Of a DNA stretch of 64,000 nt, positions 62,601-64,000 are shown piece after piece (the stretch's first letter is position 1; each line of letters opens with the position of its first letter). Source of the stretch: Verrucomicrobiota bacterium (GTDB lineage: Bacteria > Verrucomicrobiota > Verrucomicrobiia > Limisphaerales > UBA1319); NCBI GenBank assembly GCA_022711435.1, contig JAKLFB010000007.1, forward strand, positions 124,001 to 188,000, in the 5' to 3' direction. The notes under the pieces were generated by a model. It saw only the letters and a program-made list of their open reading frames with translations. It ran no database searches and was not told where the DNA came from. A program made the position numbers and the translations under genes.

Positions 62601-64000
62601 GCCGAACCTTCTCCAGAACGGCGACTTCGAGCTGCCCTTCGAGACGGGCTGGGTTGCCGCGCCGTCTTACTCGGGCAGCGGGATCACCACGGACCGCGCC
62701 TATGCCGGCCTGGGCTGCCTGCACCTGGTCTGCTCGAGCGATTCCCCGGCTCCGGGCGAATCTCTCTACCAGCTCATCACCCCGCCCCTGGCCACCGGCC
62801 AGTTCTACACCCTCAGCTACTGGTACCTGGCCGGTGCCAGCGCCGGACAGCTCACCGTCAAGCTGGCCGGGGACGGCCTCGTCAGCTCCCACGAGATCGC
62901 TCTCGACCGCCTCGCATACCGCACCCCGGGCGAGGTCAACTCGGTCCGCGCCTCGCTCCCGCCATTCCCTCCCATCTGGCTCAACGAGGTGCAGCCGCTC
63001 AACCCGGGCGTGGTCGTCGACGGCGCCGGCCAGGCCGATCCGTGGATCGAGCTGTTCAACGCTGGGTCCAGCGCGGTCTCCCTCGGCGGCTACTACCTGA
63101 CCGATGACCTGCTCCGGCTCCAAAAATGGGCGTTCCCGGCCGGCGCCGGCGTCGGCGCACGCCAGTTCCTCCTGGTGTGGGCCGATGACGAGCCGGGCCA
63201 GACCGCGCCCAGCGAGCTGCACGCGGCCTTCCGCCTTGCGCCCACCAACGGCTCGGTCGCCATCGTGCGCATGCAGAACCAGCAGCCCGCCGTCGTCGAT
63301 TATCTCCATTACCGCGGGCTGACCGCCGCCCAATCCTACGGCCGCTATCCCGACGGCCATCCGCAGGAAAAAATGACGTTCGCGGTGCCCACCCCGGCCG
63401 GCACCAATAACCCCGCCACCATCCCCGTCACCGTCGTCATCAACGAATGGATGGCCGCCAATACCCGTGCCGTCGCGGACCCGGCGGACGGCGATTTCGA
63501 CGATTGGTTCGAGCTGTTCAATCCGTCCGCGCTCGCGGCCGATCTCGGCGGGTTCACCCTGACCGATGATCCCGATGACACCGACAAGTTCTCCATCCCC
63601 CCGGGCACAGTGATCGAGCCGGGCGGCTATCTCCTGGTCTGGGCCGATGAAGAGAATCGCCAGAACAGCCCCGGCGGCGATCTCCACGTCAATTTCCGCC
63701 TCAGCCAGGCCGGCGAGTTCATCGGCTTGTTTGCGCCCGACGGCCGGATCGTCGATTCTATCGCATTCGGCCCGCAAAAGGAGGATGTCAGCCAGGGCCG
63801 GTGGCCCAACGGCCAATCCGGAACGGCGTTTGAGCTGTCCCGAGCGACTCCTCGAGCCGCCAACGCACCCCCGGCTGGCATCGTGCCCTCCCCAACGGTC
63901 CTGGACATCACCGTCGATCCCGACGAAGTCCGCGTCACGTTCCGCTCCGAGCCCGGCCTGCGCTACTGGCTCCAATGGTCGCAAGATCCGGTGTCGTCGG
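56632..64000 (+). CDS. Giant secreted lamin-tail/CotH kinase-like protein (3' end outside window)
   Basis: The frame is open from the ATG at 56632 to the window end, at least 2,456 residues. Signal peptide: residues 1-25. A PA14-like domain covers about 28-185, an Ig-like module 198-280 (YQWYRNQYAI, YTCVITN) and a second Ig-like module 283-375. A laminin-G/DUF1349-like domain covers about 385-560. Lamin-tail domains begin near 582 (VISEIMYHPPDR), 743, 872 (IHEIMYHPVSG), 1797 (VINEIMYHPDT), 2115 and 2267. A CotH-kinase-like region spans about 1319-1690, with QQPSRDFVEEWFP, WMWRKRAVRGSAN and the metal-site block MSWDISFAMG (Asp near 1598). The last visible residues start the GLRYWLQWSQD C-terminal module, so few residues should be missing. 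It may phosphorylate surface proteins, but this is inference. Confidence 0.85.
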   Translation, partial: MKTCFRRALLLAVASLMAPLLAGRAQTNGILRELYLGIPGSSLFDLINAPAFPGSPDLVEVLTNAFEAPTGIGNEYGQRLSGYLVPPLTGEYTFWIASDDQSVLNLSTNENPLYARAVARVSSWTSPRQWTKEASQRSAPIPLESGRLYYLEALMKESTGANDNLAVRWDLPNGTTEQPIPAIRFLPPTLMLFAPTILEQPTNVTVAEKGSAEFTVRVSNRDPLAYQWYRNQYAIFGATSSVLRIANVGVTDHNSRYTCVITNGLGWTNSDPALLTVLADTDPPRMLSAFNRGGRTVVVVFSEPVYGADLASNFRLTPGAAVESAAYDPGAPARVILSTSPLSLNTTYTLAATGVVDRSAAANPIPPGSQVSFTTTVLTSVDIGNPAIVGTMLSVSNGFDVTAGGTGFGGASDQGHFVHQAHAGNFDFRVRVETLGATDPWSAAGLMARESLNPNSRFVGVFATPTISGCYLASRAAAGAAAALTGSFPPNYPATWLRLQRAGDLFTGLASWDGQNWALLGSVTNSMTNIVLFGLAASSHNAALSTTASFRDLGEAAGGVIGAGLPAGYEPLGPSSRRTGLVISEIMYHPPDRADGMDLEYIELFNAYLVPEDIGGWRLAGEIEYTFPPGTALAPGAFLVVAKSPADVQSVYGLSGVLGPFANRLSNRAAQIQLIHRLGAVVLDARYDSRPPWPVSPDGAGHSLVLARPSYGEGRPQAWAASRRIGGSPGRAEIYETSPLDAAAINEFLAHTDAPELDFIELYNHSLTPINLAGCILSDDPAADKYVFPAGVQLPARGWLALRQDALGFALSAAGEVILLRAPDRRVIDAVRFEAQARSVSAGRHPDGAPSFHPLAAKTPGSANAELRAPAVVIHEIMYHPVSGDDDQEEYVEIFNRAAEPADLSGWRFTDGIDFTIPEGVTVPARGFLVVAHNAQRMLESYTNLTSASVVGDFTGNLANDGERIALARPENLLVTNADLTVVTNRVYVIVDEVAYDDSGRWAALADGAGSSLELRDAAADNRRAPNWAASDETGKSQWTLIEHSGILDNGRTNYGIGSIEILMLDAGECLVDDIEVLDASGNNMLSGGTFEGGAPGWEFRGNHKYSMLLDGEGYQSSRSLWVRASGRGDTGPNQILCPLIKSFQPGDRATIRARVRWLSGHPEIVLRLHGNFLEATGPMMLPASLGTPGLANSRSVTNAGPALFEVSHQPILPAPFQAIVVTARAHDPQGVASILLNYRYDPSVTVRTLPMTDDGAGGDAVAGDGLYSATIPGQASGVLVAFSVQASDRARPAASSRFPDDAPARECLVRIGETMPPGNLGVYRLWFTQATEDEWSSRERGSNHPLDATFAYGAYRAVYNMQTYYSGSPYHWGNYDSPVGRMCHYVMVFPGDDRFLGATDFVLNAPSNLGNDSTAVREQTVHWMANQLGLPSTHRRFVQLYVMGLLRSRIFEDVQQPSRDFVEEWFPGDTDGDLHKIEDWFEYSSTYSFVNRNATLERYVTAGELKRAPYRWMWRKRAVRGSANDYANLFALVEAVNQPDADAFTREVESLVDIEQWMRTMALRRSVGDWDSYGYRRGKNMYAYKPERGRWQLMSWDISFAMGMGDGVTADLFLTQHSDGTPDPINERKFNHPPFRRMYLRAFQDIVDGPFRIDQVGPVLEAKSQALQANGIGVTTTSPIYSWINARADYIRQVLASNAAPFAVTTGGGAVLRTNRSPILLEGAAPVAVRTIRINGVAYDARWTTVTNWAIAFPLGLGINSLEIVGFDSKDRPVTNATARLTVDYTGPSESIVDRVVINEIMYHPDTPDADYVELYNASLSQTFDLSRARLDGVDFTFADGTLIGPQQCLMIVKDRGVFADTYGSWIPIAGEFQGRLDRGGETLKLVFPGAAPDQDLLVDRVTYDDVLPWPPEADGTGSSLQLIDPLQDNQRVANWTAVNTNGYAPPRWRRVAVTGKATGSRLELSLGGAGDVYLDDLTLVAGIIPQQGPNLLQNGDFELPFETGWVAAPSYSGSGITTDRAYAGLGCLHLVCSSDSPAPGESLYQLITPPLATGQFYTLSYWYLAGASAGQLTVKLAGDGLVSSHEIALDRLAYRTPGEVNSVRASLPPFPPIWLNEVQPLNPGVVVDGAGQADPWIELFNAGSSAVSLGGYYLTDDLLRLQKWAFPAGAGVGARQFLLVWADDEPGQTAPSELHAAFRLAPTNGSVAIVRMQNQQPAVVDYLHYRGLTAAQSYGRYPDGHPQEKMTFAVPTPAGTNNPATIPVTVVINEWMAANTRAVADPADGDFDDWFELFNPSALAADLGGFTLTDDPDDTDKFSIPPGTVIEPGGYLLVWADEENRQNSPGGDLHVNFRLSQAGEFIGLFAPDGRIVDSIAFGPQKEDVSQGRWPNGQSGTAFELSRATPRAANAPPAGIVPSPTVLDITVDPDEVRVTFRSEPGLRYWLQWSQDPVSS

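Overview
The window is a 64 kb chromosomal stretch from a high-GC Gram-negative bacterium, most likely a Verrucomicrobiota member of the Limisphaerales/Pedosphaera type. This placement is inferred from gene content, not from a marker-gene search. Gram-negative signs are a beta-barrel porin, Mpl, MurJ and a system II (ResB/CcsA) cytochrome c maturation pair. Verrucomicrobial or planctomycete signs are a DUF1080 protein, Tat-exported proteins of unknown function, a DUF4175/DUF4159/BatA/DUF58/MoxR operon, and giant secreted lamin-tail/CotH proteins whose C-terminal module has a GxxYxLExSxDxxxW-like pattern. Genes are packed tightly and many junctions are 4-nt ATGA or GTGA overlaps. I see no rRNA, prophage, transposase or cas gene.

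Layout. 1-353: palindromic repeat element. 354-14196 (minus): seven-gene operon of a TPR/gluzincin protein, DUF4159, MoxR ATPase, DUF58, BatA/vWA, DUF4175 and an amidotransferase-like membrane protein. 14406-14481: tRNA-Val(UAC). 14491-14895 (minus): DUF1232 protein. 15033-19203 (plus): 2-oxo acid dehydrogenase E1 alpha, E1 beta and E2 (no E3), then endonuclease IV. 19118-23887 (minus): aldose epimerase, ResB-like and CcsA-like. 24242-29082 (plus): RRM protein, Ala/Pro-rich membrane protein, thioredoxin, prolyl oligopeptidase, DUF4160 protein and an exported methyltransferase. 29396-36767 (minus): porin, GH10-like hydrolase, DUF167, Mpl, an EEP phosphatase-fold protein and GatB. 36892-37863 (plus): Tat-exported TIM-barrel-like protein. 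37941-45461 (minus): MurJ, DUF1080, FolA, ThyA, a GH-GT2 fusion and a GDSL hydrolase. 45556-47028 (plus): STN-subtilase fusion. 47199-48284 (minus): DUF362 protein. 48400-51270 (plus): large metzincin-like protease. 51282-53819 (minus): HrpB helicase. 54183-64000 (plus): a two-gene secreted-protein operon ending in a >2,450-residue lamin-tail/CotH protein cut by the window end.

How the parts fit. The MoxR/DUF58/BatA block looks like an envelope-associated AAA+/vWA chaperone system. GatB, ThyA, FolA, MurJ, Mpl, the dehydrogenase and the tRNA are housekeeping. The rest is dominated by exported hydrolases, proteases and adhesin-like proteins, as expected for a polymer-degrading, surface-active bacterium.

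The most unusual signals are: (i) a palindromic element at 62-336 whose bare ends recur as a perfect 28-bp palindrome at 40640-40667, where it supplies the folA stop codon; (ii) promoter-like sequences placed so that transcription would start at or within a few bases of the start codon (54183, 48284, 24676); (iii) a -24/-12 (sigma-54) promoter candidate ahead of the DUF4160/methyltransferase pair; (iv) unusual fusions, namely STN-subtilase, GH-GT2 and the multi-lamin-tail CotH giant; and (v) two further dispersed repeat families.
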